IMG/VR virus record: IMGVR_UViG_3300033148_008055
Location: 1-32,749 of that record
Strand: one strand, 5' to 3'
Origin: a virus
Length of the DNA stretch: 32,749 nt
Below are positions 1 through 7,768 of this stretch, in pieces. The position numbers and the translations under genes were made by a program. The notes below the pieces were generated by a model. It ran no database searches and was not told the origin of the DNA. It saw only the letters and a program-made list of their open reading frames with translations. Within the stretch, counting starts at the first letter, position 1, and each line of letters opens with the position of its first letter.

Positions 1-194
1 TGCTCGAAGGTGAGATAGTATTGGAGCTCCATCTCGTCGACTTCGCCCTTCTTCCCGAGAGCCACAGGTATGTGGTAGTCCCCGGGGAAGAGAACGACGC
101 CTACCGGCCTGTCGCCTTCTGACGTCTTCGGCGGGAACCACCTGTCGCCGAAGCTCCCCCCACCGCCCCGCTTGCGGTGGGTCGTCTTGCTCAT
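1..194 (-). CDS. Hypothetical protein, N-terminal 64 codons only (runs off the left edge)
   Basis: The ATG is at 194 on the minus strand, 26 bases after the primase stop, and the frame stays open to the window edge. The protein begins MSKTTHRKRGGGGSFGD and continues through RWFPPKTSEGDRP and LFPGDYHIPVALG. It therefore has a basic, glycine-rich start, an aromatic/proline stretch and then beta-prone sequence. Some phage single-stranded-DNA-binding proteins begin with a comparable Gly-rich/W-x-P-K region ahead of an OB fold, and the place at the end of a primase-helicase operon would suit that role. This is only a weak resemblance and most of the protein lies outside the window. The ribosome binding site is weak, so translation may be coupled to the gene upstream. 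Confidence 0.6.
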   Translation of the reverse strand, partial: MSKTTHRKRGGGGSFGDRWFPPKTSEGDRPVGVVLFPGDYHIPVALGKKGEVDEMELQYYLTFE

Positions 195-220
195 GCTTCT
201 CGCTACGTTCTTCCTCGCCT

Positions 221-1240
221 TCAGGAAGCGTTTGAAGTCAACCATATCCACCTCTCCGCGCCTTTCGTGGCGCTCGTTATCGCCTTGCAGCTCAGATCGT
301 CTGGCTGCTCTGCCCATGCGTATGGCGGGTACGCCGCCACGCGTGTGTTGAGGTTCGTCTTGATGAGCTCGTCTGCGACGCGCCTCGTGCCTTCGAAGCC
401 GGCCTCGTTGTTGTCGAGGAATAGGATGATGTCGCTGCCGACTTGCTTGATGATGTCACCTTGGTTCTCGCTCATCCGAGCACCCATGAGGGCGACGGTG
501 TTGGGAAATCCGCTTTGGATCATCCACAGGCAGGCCTTGAACCCCTCGACAATGATGAGAGGCATGTTCCCTTCAAGTACGAGGGGCATGGCCTGGTCTG
601 CATTCCAGAGGTAGCGACCCTTTTTGATGTCGTACCTCGGGAACTCCTCGTCGAAGTTGGGTCCGAAGTCTCCGGCCACCCAGTCGCGCCCACGTCGGTA
701 GCCGCGCTTGTATATTTTGTAGCGGGGCGTCTCACCAACGACGGATCGACCCGAGACCCCAACGAGATTGCCGTAGAGGTCTCGAATCGGGAATGTGACG
801 CGGTCTGAGCGGCTGTCGTATCCTACGTCGTAGGCCCGTAGGATGTCGGCCTTGAAGCCGCGGGTCGTCAGGTAGTTGGGGCAGTAGTCGTAGGCCCCAA
901 GGACGTCGTCGGCCAGGATGTGTTCCCCCAGCCCCTCGTCTCTTCTGTACCGAGCCCTCTTTTCGACGGTTTGTGTGTGGTGATGAGCTTCGATGGCCTC
1001 CTTGTATGGAGCCAGGATTCGATCCGCCTCGACACGTGATTTTCCTACGAGGCGAAGGAACTTATTGAGTGTGCCACCGAGACCGCACGCGTAGCAGAGC
1101 CAGAGCCCGGAGTAGATGTGGATGGCGAAGCTCGGCGATGAGTCTTCATGGAACGGACAGATGCCAGTGGCATTGTCGGACCCGCTGCGCTTCAGCCGTC
1201 GAACCCAAGGCTCGACGATCTCCAGGATGGGCTCCGTCAT
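221..1240 (-). CDS. DnaG-type DNA primase (CHC2 zinc finger plus Toprim)
   Basis: 339 residues. It should synthesise RNA primers for lagging-strand replication together with the DnaB-like helicase encoded just upstream, whose stop overlaps this start by ATGA. The N-terminus has the zinc-binding module of DnaG primases: CPFHEDSSPSF with C28 and H31, then LCYACGLGG with C49 and C52. The central part carries the primase-like KGRYLWN element. The Toprim domain follows, with LIIVEGF around residue 232 (metal-binding Glu) and LFLDNNEAG around 276, where DNN replaces the more usual DxD. QPDDL near 312-316 matches the DPD-type end of Toprim primases. It is shorter than bacterial DnaG (about 600 residues) and lacks the C-terminal helicase-interaction domain, as is common in phage primases. 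The function call is firm; the mode of helicase contact is unknown. Confidence 0.93.
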   Translation of the reverse strand: MTEPILEIVEPWVRRLKRSGSDNATGICPFHEDSSPSFAIHIYSGLWLCYACGLGGTLNKFLRLVGKSRVEADRILAPYKEAIEAHHHTQTVEKRARYRRDEGLGEHILADDVLGAYDYCPNYLTTRGFKADILRAYDVGYDSRSDRVTFPIRDLYGNLVGVSGRSVVGETPRYKIYKRGYRRGRDWVAGDFGPNFDEEFPRYDIKKGRYLWNADQAMPLVLEGNMPLIIVEGFKACLWMIQSGFPNTVALMGARMSENQGDIIKQVGSDIILFLDNNEAGFEGTRRVADELIKTNLNTRVAAYPPYAWAEQPDDLSCKAITSATKGAERWIWLTSNAS

Positions 1241-2652
1241 GACTCCAGCTTGGCCTTCTTCCGCTCAATGGCCTTGCGGTTGGCTTCGACTTCCCGCGGT
1301 GTCAGTGATTGCAACTGCTCCGTCTTCACCTTGGTGCGGGTCTTCGATTGTTCTGGGTCCGCCTCAACTGGTGGTTCCAGCCAACGGACAAAGTCGAATC
1401 TCGTGAACGGTCGTACGTTGAGCGCGAAGCCGTAGGCCTCGATCTCTCGTGCCGCTGCAATGATGATCTTTAGCTCCGTCCCCTCAGGAGTCTTGGGGCC
1501 TTTCACGACCCTCATGCCGAGGTCGGCCTCCTGCCCAGTCGCGTCGGTGTACGAGGCGTCCTCCATGCCTTCGGCACCTTCCTTTTTGCTGCTGCTGCGA
1601 TTGGCCTGGGAGATGCCTAGGATGGGAACTTGGAGCTGCTGTGCGAGGTGCTTGAGGTCTTGGGCAATGCCGGCCTGGACTTTCCAGTCGTAGTCGTTGC
1701 GACCCGTGCGATCGTCGCGGAGACGATAGTAGGAGTCAACTACGATGAGATCAGGTTCGAATTCCTCAGCCTTGGCTCGGATGTGTCCGACGCCGCCGAT
1801 GCTGTGGGAGTCATCTTTATCAGATGTGATCAGTAGTGATGGGCGGTGGCCGCCAGTAGCCTCCCGTTTCTCATCCTCCTCGCGTTCTCGCATGACCTTG
1901 AAGAACTCGTCCTCTTGGTAGCGAGGGAGGCTGCCCTGCTTGAATGCTTTGTAGTCGAGTTGGCACATCGAGCAGACGATGCGCTTGATGATCTGCTTCG
2001 GACCCATCTCGGCGCTGTAGAACATGACGCGCCGGTTCCCGTATTGGTAGGCGTGCGTCGCTATGTGACAGCCGACAAAGGTCTTCATCGACTTCAGCCT
2101 GCCGTAGAGGACTATGAACTCCTCAGGCAGCATGCCGTTGGTCTCTTTGTTGAGACTCGACCACGGGTAGGGCACGCCCATGATGCCCTCTGACTCCTTC
2201 ATGAGGAGGTACTCTCGTATCAGCTCCTCTCCGTACTCATGCACGTAGAGGTCCCGAGACGTGGCCGTCATGGATTGAATCTGCAGAATACCGGAGCGAA
2301 CCCGATCCAGAGTCCCATAGGTGTCATCTGCCACCTCTGAGCCCACGTTACGGGTGATGTCGATGAGTCGTCGTGCGATTGCTGCTTGTCTGATCTCTTC
2401 GCAGAGTTCTGGTACGGTCTCCGGTATGTGCCGAAGGTCTTTGTACGACGGCGACCGCTCTTTCATTCGTCGTGATCGTGGTATCTTCCCGGGGTGCTTG
2501 GGGTTGTGGTAGTAAGCCCAGATGTCCTCGAACATGACGCGGGCCGCGGGGACGCTGAATAGCTCCGGCGTTATCTTCCCCTTCAGCACTTCTCGAAAGT
2601 TACCTTCTTGAACGATCTTTGCGATCAGCCGAAGCTCTATATGCTCCGACAT
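1237..2652 (-). CDS. DnaB-like replicative helicase (RecA fold)
   Basis: 471 residues. It is a probable hexameric 5'-3' helicase that unwinds the phage replication fork. The N-terminal part (about 1-130) is helical, like the DnaB N domain. The RecA-like ATPase follows: phosphate-binding loop GRLKSMKT at 184-191, SAEM at 213-216 corresponding to the DnaB S-x-E-M element with the catalytic Glu, Walker B DLIVVDSYY at 301-309, and GISQANR at 347-352 corresponding to the H3/sensor motif. The P-loop is unusual because it has Met where GKT-type loops have Gly before Lys. The C-terminus is Lys/Glu-rich. It lies between the LSm-like gene (TAATG stop/start overlap) and the primase (ATGA overlap), so the three are almost certainly co-translated. 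Confidence 0.92.
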   Translation of the reverse strand: MSEHIELRLIAKIVQEGNFREVLKGKITPELFSVPAARVMFEDIWAYYHNPKHPGKIPRSRRMKERSPSYKDLRHIPETVPELCEEIRQAAIARRLIDITRNVGSEVADDTYGTLDRVRSGILQIQSMTATSRDLYVHEYGEELIREYLLMKESEGIMGVPYPWSSLNKETNGMLPEEFIVLYGRLKSMKTFVGCHIATHAYQYGNRRVMFYSAEMGPKQIIKRIVCSMCQLDYKAFKQGSLPRYQEDEFFKVMREREEDEKREATGGHRPSLLITSDKDDSHSIGGVGHIRAKAEEFEPDLIVVDSYYRLRDDRTGRNDYDWKVQAGIAQDLKHLAQQLQVPILGISQANRSSSKKEGAEGMEDASYTDATGQEADLGMRVVKGPKTPEGTELKIIIAAAREIEAYGFALNVRPFTRFDFVRWLEPPVEADPEQSKTRTKVKTEQLQSLTPREVEANRKAIERKKAKLES

Positions 2653-2984
2653 TAGGAACCCTCCATGGGTTCGATAGTCTCGACGTTTCCCTTCTGGAAT
2701 ACACGTGAGCCCTCTGAGTCATAGTCGTCAGGTTCGATGCCGTAACAGTAGCGATCAACCCACTTCAAGGTGCCACTGCACGTACGTCCGCTGACGGTCG
2801 TGACGAGGACCTTCTTCCCCACCCACTTATTGATCTCATTTATGGAATTATCCTTGATGTTGAGCCGGTCTTTCAGCTCGCGGACGTCGCGTCCGAGGCC
2901 GCCTTGGACCCGCTCAATATCTGAGACGCGCTTCTGCAGGGGTCCGCGCGTGGGGGCACTTCCCCGTCTCGACTCCCTCGCCAT
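2652..2984 (-). CDS. Hfq/LSm-like RNA-binding protein with N-terminal coiled coil
   Basis: 110 residues; ATG at 2984 with GGAGG nine bases upstream. Residues 1-55 are basic and then heptad-like (RVSDIERV, ELKDRLNI), suggesting a short coiled coil. Residues 57-106 read as a complete Sm fold. An Sm1-like stretch (VLVTTVSGRTCSGTLKW, then VDRYCYGIE) has the Gly-x4-Gly-x-Leu spacing and the Asp-x-Tyr of Sm/Hfq proteins, and an Sm2-like VFQKGNVETIEP parallels the YKHAISTVVP strand of Hfq. Proteins of this family form rings that bind U- or A-rich RNA. The role here is inferred: RNA chaperone, regulator of host or phage transcripts, or primer handling, given that it is first in the helicase-primase unit. 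The fold rests on motif reading; sequence identity to Hfq is low. Confidence 0.6.
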   Translation of the reverse strand: MARESRRGSAPTRGPLQKRVSDIERVQGGLGRDVRELKDRLNIKDNSINEINKWVGKKVLVTTVSGRTCSGTLKWVDRYCYGIEPDDYDSEGSRVFQKGNVETIEPMEGS

Positions 2985-3011
2985 GGTGAGCCACCTCCAA
3001 TCCCACCCCTA

Positions 3012-3087
3012 AGGTACCTAGAAGTAGGTCCCACAGTCAACAGCCACATCTAGTGCTTTTGTTCACTCTGGAACACTACATCTAGTG
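3012..3087 (-). promoter_or_regulatory. Promoter and operator-like repeats before the LSm/helicase/primase unit
   Basis: The 106-bp gap 2985-3090 holds no gene. On the minus strand TTGACT (3040-3035) is followed after 18 bases by TACCTT (3016-3011), a TAnnnT-type -10 box, so a promoter firing toward the LSm-like gene is plausible. The same gap contains repeated elements: acatctagtg occurs twice as a direct repeat (3046-3055 and 3078-3087, 32 bases apart, about three helical turns). The right copy is part of the inverted repeat CACTA-catc-TAGTG (3074-3087). A further inverted repeat ACCTA-gaag-TAGGT (3015-3028) overlaps the -10 region. These look like binding sites for a dimeric regulator, but no regulator can be assigned. 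Confidence 0.4.
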
Positions 3088-3090
3088 TAC

Positions 3091-4296
3091 CTAGGCGGCT
3101 CTCCCGATCGCGGTTTCGATGTAATTCCCTCCGAGAAGCTCCAGCTCGTGCTGACGATCTGGGGCGTCGTGGAGAGCGCGTGCGGCGGCGGTGATGGCTT
3201 GGAGAACACCGAAGGCAGTCTCCTCTGGTTCATCCTTGTACGCCTTCACGACGGCGTCTTGGACGATGACGGGTTGACCCTGACGGCCGAGGTAGTTCCG
3301 TATCTCATCCTCGGGGTCGCGTACGGTAATGGAGCGCAGCCGACGGTTCTTGGCGGATACTTCCTCGCGCATGTGGTCGATCTTCCGGAACATGTCGTTG
3401 ATGAGCTCGTCGAGCTTTTCGTCGCCGAGCCCGCGGTGGACACGCTTGAGGATGCGCCCCCCGTTGACGGGGACCATGAGTCCGTTGACGCAGATGAGCC
3501 GCATGATGTAGCCGTCGGCTGTGTAGGAGTAGGTTCCGACCTCGGAGTTGCGGAGTCGCAACCCGTAGTAGCCGACTTCCCCGGAAGGCGAGCCGTGCGC
3601 ACCGCCAGGTGAGAATCCAGAGGGGGGCAGCCCCTCCTTAGCTAGGTTCACGGGCTCCTTGTGGACTAGGCAGTAGTGAGATCCGTTGTCACGAAGGTCG
3701 AACGTAGAGAACGCCATGTCTCGCATCTTCGACCGTCCCTGCGTCGCACTGATGCGGTCCAGGAGCCGAGCATCGCGGAGCTCCGTGTATGACGGCGTCA
3801 CGACGCCGCGGAGCAGGCCGTCACTCTCAGGCCGGTTCTCGAAGTGCTTTCGCGCCACGAGCTTCACGATGGGCTTGTCGTCCTCAGCCCTTGCCTTGAG
3901 ATGGTCCCTGACGGCGCGGTTGATCTTGTCGGGGTCCTGCGCGCCGAAGAACTTGTCCCAGCGCACCCCGATGAGCTTGCCGACCTGACGGCGGGCGTGA
4001 GGCGTCGTCGAGAGTAGGCCGAAGCCAGGGGCTTGCACGGTGCCGGCCGAGGTGAACAGGAGCTTGTCCAGGGCCATGGAGGTATAGCCGGGATCGTCGG
4101 AGGAATCTACGCCGCGGCCTTTGGCGGACACGCGCTCGACTTTGTCTTCGTCGATACGGAGGTCCTCCAGCTTTTGGACCCTGTTCCGTACGGTGTCAAA
4201 GCTGATCAGCTTCAGTTCCGGCATCTCCCAATCCAGTGCCGAAGAGACCCTTCTTGCGGCCTCCCTCTCCTGCATTTGGTTCTGTTGCTGCGTCAT
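3091..4296 (-). CDS. DUF932-like phage/plasmid protein
   Basis: 401 residues from the ATG at 4296, chosen because AAGGGA lies six bases upstream; an in-frame TTG at 4311 is less likely. The centre and C-terminus resemble the DUF932 family of phage and plasmid proteins. GVVTPSYTEL is near residue 165, GYYGLRLRNSEVG around 243-254, and YIMRLICVNGLMVP around 263-276. That family typically shows the same NSEVG and R-L-x-C-x-N-G signatures. The biochemical role of the family is not firmly established; members often sit near replication and recombination genes, as here. The first 100 bases overlap the upstream 114-residue gene in another frame, which is a long overlap for this tightly packed genome. 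Confidence 0.72.
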   Translation of the reverse strand: MTQQQNQMQEREAARRVSSALDWEMPELKLISFDTVRNRVQKLEDLRIDEDKVERVSAKGRGVDSSDDPGYTSMALDKLLFTSAGTVQAPGFGLLSTTPHARRQVGKLIGVRWDKFFGAQDPDKINRAVRDHLKARAEDDKPIVKLVARKHFENRPESDGLLRGVVTPSYTELRDARLLDRISATQGRSKMRDMAFSTFDLRDNGSHYCLVHKEPVNLAKEGLPPSGFSPGGAHGSPSGEVGYYGLRLRNSEVGTYSYTADGYIMRLICVNGLMVPVNGGRILKRVHRGLGDEKLDELINDMFRKIDHMREEVSAKNRRLRSITVRDPEDEIRNYLGRQGQPVIVQDAVVKAYKDEPEETAFGVLQAITAAARALHDAPDRQHELELLGGNYIETAIGRAA

Positions 4297-4540
4297 CTTG
4301 CGTCCCTTCAAAGTGTATCGAGACGAGGTACTTCTCGACGGCTACCGTCAGCTCGTCGATTTTCTTCGTCACTTCGGTAGGCCAGGGCCCCACGAATGAG
4401 GACCGACCGTGAACGTTGCCGTCGGAGTCTTGGAGGGCGTGCTCCGACTCCACCGACATCTCGCCAGTTGTCCCTAGCTTGATCTCCATGCGACCGAGAG
4501 TCAGCGCGGAAATCTTGCTCTTCGAGTCTGTCTTGATCAT
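4196..4540 (-). CDS. Hypothetical small protein (114 residues)
   Basis: The start is the ATG at 4540, which overlaps the upstream gene's TGA as ATGA; the longer open frame above it is only a shadow of that gene. The protein begins MIKTDSKSKISALTLGRM and has a beta-prone middle with ELTVAVEKYLVSIHFEG. Its tail, from about residue 80, is hydrophilic and Gly/Glu-rich. That low-complexity tail is the part encoded in the 101-base overlap with the start of the DUF932-like gene, so one of the two ends may have evolved by overprinting. No family is recognised. It belongs to the translationally coupled run between the uracil-DNA glycosylase and the DUF932-like gene. Confidence 0.6.
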   Translation of the reverse strand: MIKTDSKSKISALTLGRMEIKLGTTGEMSVESEHALQDSDGNVHGRSSFVGPWPTEVTKKIDELTVAVEKYLVSIHFEGTQDDAATEPNAGEGGRKKGLFGTGLGDAGTEADQL

Positions 4541-4875
4541 TTCAATGCTTTGCGGATGAAGTCCTCCATGTAGGGGAGATCCTCCTCCAGCAAGTCGTCT
4601 GCGATTCCTATGGCAGCTCTGGCGGCGGCCATCACGGTGGCTTTGTCCTGATTGCAGGTCAGCTCGATCTCGCACGTCGAGGATATTGCGGCTTCGCCGT
4701 AGGGAATGGCGAGTCGATAGCTTCGCCCACGACGTACCTTTGCGGCACCGTCTCCGTGGAGCTCATCAATCTCGACCCTGAACGACTCGCGCTTTGATGT
4801 CTTACTCTTGCTGCCCTTCTTGCCCGGCTTGCCCACTTGCTCCTCCACGTGGTGTGTGACGTGGGCCGAGATCAT
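4537..4875 (-). CDS. Hypothetical protein (112 residues)
   Basis: The start at ATG 4875 overlaps the previous stop (ATGA) and the stop overlaps the next start (ATGA), so it is embedded in a coupled run. The N-terminus is strongly basic (KPGKKGSKSKTSKRES). The rest has alternating beta-prone stretches (FRVEIDEL, YRLAIPYG, CEIELTCNQ) and a helical, acidic C-terminus (DDLLEEDLPYMEDFIRKALK). The order resembles small phage proteins of unknown role that accompany recombination or repair genes. No catalytic motif or named family can be recognised. Confidence 0.65.
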   Translation of the reverse strand: MISAHVTHHVEEQVGKPGKKGSKSKTSKRESFRVEIDELHGDGAAKVRRGRSYRLAIPYGEAAISSTCEIELTCNQDKATVMAAARAAIGIADDLLEEDLPYMEDFIRKALK

Positions 4876-5312
4876 GGAAGCACGATCTCAGCCGGTACGC
4901 CGCTGACGCGTTGTGTTCTCTCTTCGCTGGTGATGGCCCGCTTGGCCTGTCGCTTGTTGATGACGTTCTCCCGCACGAGGCTCTCGAAGACGGCCTTCTG
5001 CACCGTCTTCTTCACTGTGATGAGGTCATCAGGCACCTCGCCGTCAGGGAAGAGACCCTCGATGTAGTCGACGTCGAAGTGGATCTTCTTCCCAAGGATC
5101 ACAGTGACGGGGCCGATCCCGATGCCAGTCTCTCGGCAGGCTTGCTCGAAGCGCTTGCGATTCGTGTTGACGTTGTCGACGAGGTCGTAGGCCTTTGAGA
5201 AGACGCTCTGGTGCGCCTCCATGTGGGTGTCGAGAGTGGCCCTAGCCTTCTTCCACTTCGTGTGGGCCGCCTTCACCCGCCTCTCGTTGAGCTGCTCTTC
5301 TGTTGCCGACAT
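4872..5312 (-). CDS. Hypothetical protein (146 residues)
   Basis: The ATG at 5312 is chosen because GAGAGGTGATG lies directly upstream; a TTG further out at 5336 would overlap the glycosylase gene. The N-terminal half is charged and helical (EEQLNERRVKAAHTKWKKAR) with likely coiled-coil character. The second half has VTVILGKKIHFDVDYIEGLFP followed by a helical, Lys/Arg-rich segment and ends PAEIVLP. Nothing identifies an enzyme. The gene begins four bases after the uracil-DNA glycosylase stop and ends in an ATGA overlap with the next gene, so it is probably part of the same repair/replication transcript. Confidence 0.65.
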   Translation of the reverse strand: MSATEEQLNERRVKAAHTKWKKARATLDTHMEAHQSVFSKAYDLVDNVNTNRKRFEQACRETGIGIGPVTVILGKKIHFDVDYIEGLFPDGEVPDDLITVKKTVQKAVFESLVRENVINKRQAKRAITSEERTQRVSGVPAEIVLP

Positions 5313-5316
5313 TTCA

Positions 5317-6003
5317 TCACCTCTCTGGTATTTCAATTCCGTAGTATCGTTCCCGAGCTATGTCGTACATCTCCACAGCTAGAACGAAGTCCTTGATGCA
5401 CTCGTCCCATACCGAATCCGGCTTGTTGCGCTCACCAATTCTTCGGCGTAGGAATGAGGGGTGGTACGTTGCGAGGACTGGGTACACGACGTCCTGACCG
5501 CCGGTGACGTCTGGGTTGCCGCTGGGAACTCTGGCCTCGAAGATGCCGCCGCGTGCCTTTCCGATGAGTGTTCGATCCCCCGTCAGTGAGTGGAAGGCAG
5601 TGTTGCCCACTGCCATGATTATGACGGGGTCGATGGCGTAGATGGCCTCGTGAAGCCGTGGTAGGCACGCTGCGATTTCTGGCTTCTTCGGGTGCCGGTC
5701 CTTGCGATTTCCCTCTTCATCCTCGATGAAGGGTCGGCAGGACACGATGTTGTTGAGGAAGACCTCGTCCCGTGACAGGCCCGCGCCGCCGAGTAGGTCC
5801 CAGAGCAGTTGACCGGCCGGGCCGACAAACGGTATGCCTCGGCTGTTCTCTTCTGCCCCAGGGCCCTCCCCAATGACCATGAACTGTGCCTTGGTGTTCC
5901 CGTACCCTATGACGACCTGAGATCGGGTCTCATGGAGTCCGCACCTCGTACACTCGAACCAGGCCTTCTCGCAGTCCAGGTGGACTGGCCCGAGTTTACT
6001 CAC
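5317..6003 (-). CDS. Family-4 (iron-sulfur) uracil-DNA glycosylase
   Basis: 228 residues, starting at GTG 6003 in a GTGA overlap with the preceding gene. It is predicted to excise uracil from DNA. Family-4 signatures are clear: GEGPGAEE at 45-52 (motif 1), [11 protein letters not shown] at 57-67, [11 protein letters not shown] at 81-91 and TYHPSF at 179-184 (motif 2 region). The iron-sulfur cysteines expected in this family are present as CTRC (C18, C21), C89 in VSCRP and C113 in AACLP. The interval between the last two is longer than usual because of a short acidic/basic insert ([15 protein letters not shown]). In a phage it could repair deaminated cytosines in its GC-rich genome or act during replication. 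The enzyme call is firm; the physiological use is inferred. Confidence 0.93.
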   Translation of the reverse strand: MSKLGPVHLDCEKAWFECTRCGLHETRSQVVIGYGNTKAQFMVIGEGPGAEENSRGIPFVGPAGQLLWDLLGGAGLSRDEVFLNNIVSCRPFIEDEEGNRKDRHPKKPEIAACLPRLHEAIYAIDPVIIMAVGNTAFHSLTGDRTLIGKARGGIFEARVPSGNPDVTGGQDVVYPVLATYHPSFLRRRIGERNKPDSVWDECIKDFVLAVEMYDIARERYYGIEIPER

Positions 6004-6416
6004 GGCAGTGCCCCGTCGAGGCGGGAGTGCTGGATTATTGACATCTTCCGGTTGATGAACTCCTCGTAGGCCTCTCGCATGTGTGCTCGGCTGCCCTCGT
6101 CGAGCATGAGGTCGGTGTATATGAGGGACGCGCGCTCGATGCCGACCTCTGCCAGTGCTGTCTCGGAGTAGTCCAGGGTCGCGATGTTGATCTGCTTCAC
6201 CTGGTTGACGGTCCCCTGGATAGCACCTGGTGACACGCCTCGCGTAATGAGGATGGCGCCAACACCCTTCAGCGTGAAGGGGTATTTCAGTGACCCGCTC
6301 TCCATGATGTGGCCATCCTTCTCGGGGTTGATGTGCCCGATGAGACGCACGGCGTCACACTGCACAGCCACGACTACGTCGTCGTCTGTCAACTCCACCC
6401 GTTTCTCCTCTGTCAT
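6000..6416 (-). CDS. Hypothetical protein (138 residues)
   Basis: ATG at 6416 overlaps the SF2 helicase stop (ATGA) and its own stop overlaps the glycosylase GTG start, so all three are translationally coupled. The N-terminal part is acidic then beta-prone (DDDVVVAVQCDAVRLIGHI), followed by LKYPFTLKGVGAILITRG. The C-terminus is helical (DEGSRAHMREAYEEFINRKM). No motif identifies a function. Its place between a helicase and a repair glycosylase suggests a DNA-metabolism accessory role, which is an inference only. Confidence 0.65.
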   Translation of the reverse strand: MTEEKRVELTDDDVVVAVQCDAVRLIGHINPEKDGHIMESGSLKYPFTLKGVGAILITRGVSPGAIQGTVNQVKQINIATLDYSETALAEVGIERASLIYTDLMLDEGSRAHMREAYEEFINRKMSIIQHSRLDGALP

Positions 6417-7765
6417 AGCGCCTCCACCTTGAAGCTGTTGTTCCGGAAATACTTGATCATGGATTGTGCCGACCGCTCCAACTGCTTGATGCGGTGGTGA
6501 CGGACGACGACAACCATCGGGTTCTTCTTACCGTCCATGATCCGTTGGATTCTACCGACGGATTGTTGGAGCATCCCCTCCGACGAAAATTCCGTCAAGA
6601 GGAAGAGAGCGTCCAGAGCCCGATCGTTGAGGGCCTCCTTGGCTAGGTCTGTGGTCCCGAAGCAGATGCGTGTCTCCTTGAGGGCGCGTCGTCTTGTGTC
6701 GGCTCCCTTGACGTCACCAGTGATGAGTCCGGCCCCAGGGAATCGTTCGTATAGTGCGTTGAGCTGATCTTTTGAAAGGCTCAGTGCCAGAATCTTCCGT
6801 CCGGCATCAAGAGCGACACGAAGCTCATGGGTCAGGAAGTCGAGCTCCTCCTTCTGGCACCCAACGTACGCCCTCAGCTTTCGAGCGTGGATGGCGCCGG
6901 TGACATCCTCTATGGCCTCACGAGCCTCCCGACTCTTCACGTCGATTTGGGTTGGTGATCGAATGAATACTACAAGCGGCATGAGGTCCTGGTCCAGGTT
7001 GGAGTGAATCACATCTCCGAGGTGCCACAGGTACGCAATCTCGGAGCCGTCTCCACGAGACACAGTGGCAGTGGCTCCGAAGCGGCGAGCCGGGAATAGA
7101 TCGGATGTCTTGCAGAATAGAGGCGCTGCCAGGTGGTGGACCTCGTCCCATATCACGACACCGAAACGGTTCCGTATCTCTGGGGGGATCTCATCTCTGT
7201 AACGCGCTAACGACCTGATCATTCCTAGCACAATGGGCTGTTCCCATTTCCACTTCTCTGGACCACCTTGAATCCAGCCCACACCACCTTCGAAGGAGAG
7301 AAACTCTTCGATTTCACCACGCCACTGTTCCAGGATTTCTTCCTGGTTCGCGATCACTAGGGTCGGTAAACCCCAGTGGGCGACGGCGTGTAGCATGACG
7401 ACGGTTTTCCCGGCCCCGCAGGCCAGGTTCAAAATTCCTCCCCTAGCTACAGAGAGGTCCTTGAAAGCGTCACGCTGAGTGGTCTTAGACGGATCGAGAT
7501 GATCCAGATTGACTAGGCTACGTATATCGACGTGCTCGAAGTTCGGTGTCAGGTCCACGACTGGACACCGCAACATCTCCGGAGGCACAAGGGCTCGCGG
7601 CACACCGAGATGGTGCGGCGCGTCCCTCCACATCTTGATGACTTCTCTCCCGTCAGTCGGGAGTTCTAGAGAAGCCTTTTGCGATTGGACACTGATGAGA
7701 CTTTTTGGAATCCACAACCAGTCGTTGTAGTAGGCGACGTTGGGATCGAGGATTGGGAACTTCAT
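6413..7765 (-). CDS. Superfamily 2 DNA/RNA helicase (DEVH box)
   Basis: 450 residues. An ATP-dependent nucleic-acid translocase, most like the UvsW/XPB-type helicases used by phages in recombination, fork rescue or R-loop removal. Motif I LACGAGKT lies at 114-121, motif Ia near 136 (TLVIANQEEILEQW), motif II DEVH at 207-210, motif III GATAT at 230-234, and motif VI QQSVGRIQR at 400-408. The TEFSSEGMLQQ stretch before motif VI is the usual motif V-VI approach. The N-terminal 100 residues form an accessory domain with a Q-motif-like TTQRDAF just before motif I. It is encoded three bases after the small zinc/acidic-tail protein and is coupled by ATGA to the next gene. Confidence 0.9.
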   Translation of the reverse strand: MKFPILDPNVAYYNDWLWIPKSLISVQSQKASLELPTDGREVIKMWRDAPHHLGVPRALVPPEMLRCPVVDLTPNFEHVDIRSLVNLDHLDPSKTTQRDAFKDLSVARGGILNLACGAGKTVVMLHAVAHWGLPTLVIANQEEILEQWRGEIEEFLSFEGGVGWIQGGPEKWKWEQPIVLGMIRSLARYRDEIPPEIRNRFGVVIWDEVHHLAAPLFCKTSDLFPARRFGATATVSRGDGSEIAYLWHLGDVIHSNLDQDLMPLVVFIRSPTQIDVKSREAREAIEDVTGAIHARKLRAYVGCQKEELDFLTHELRVALDAGRKILALSLSKDQLNALYERFPGAGLITGDVKGADTRRRALKETRICFGTTDLAKEALNDRALDALFLLTEFSSEGMLQQSVGRIQRIMDGKKNPMVVVVRHHRIKQLERSAQSMIKYFRNNSFKVEAL

Positions 7766-7768
7766 AGA

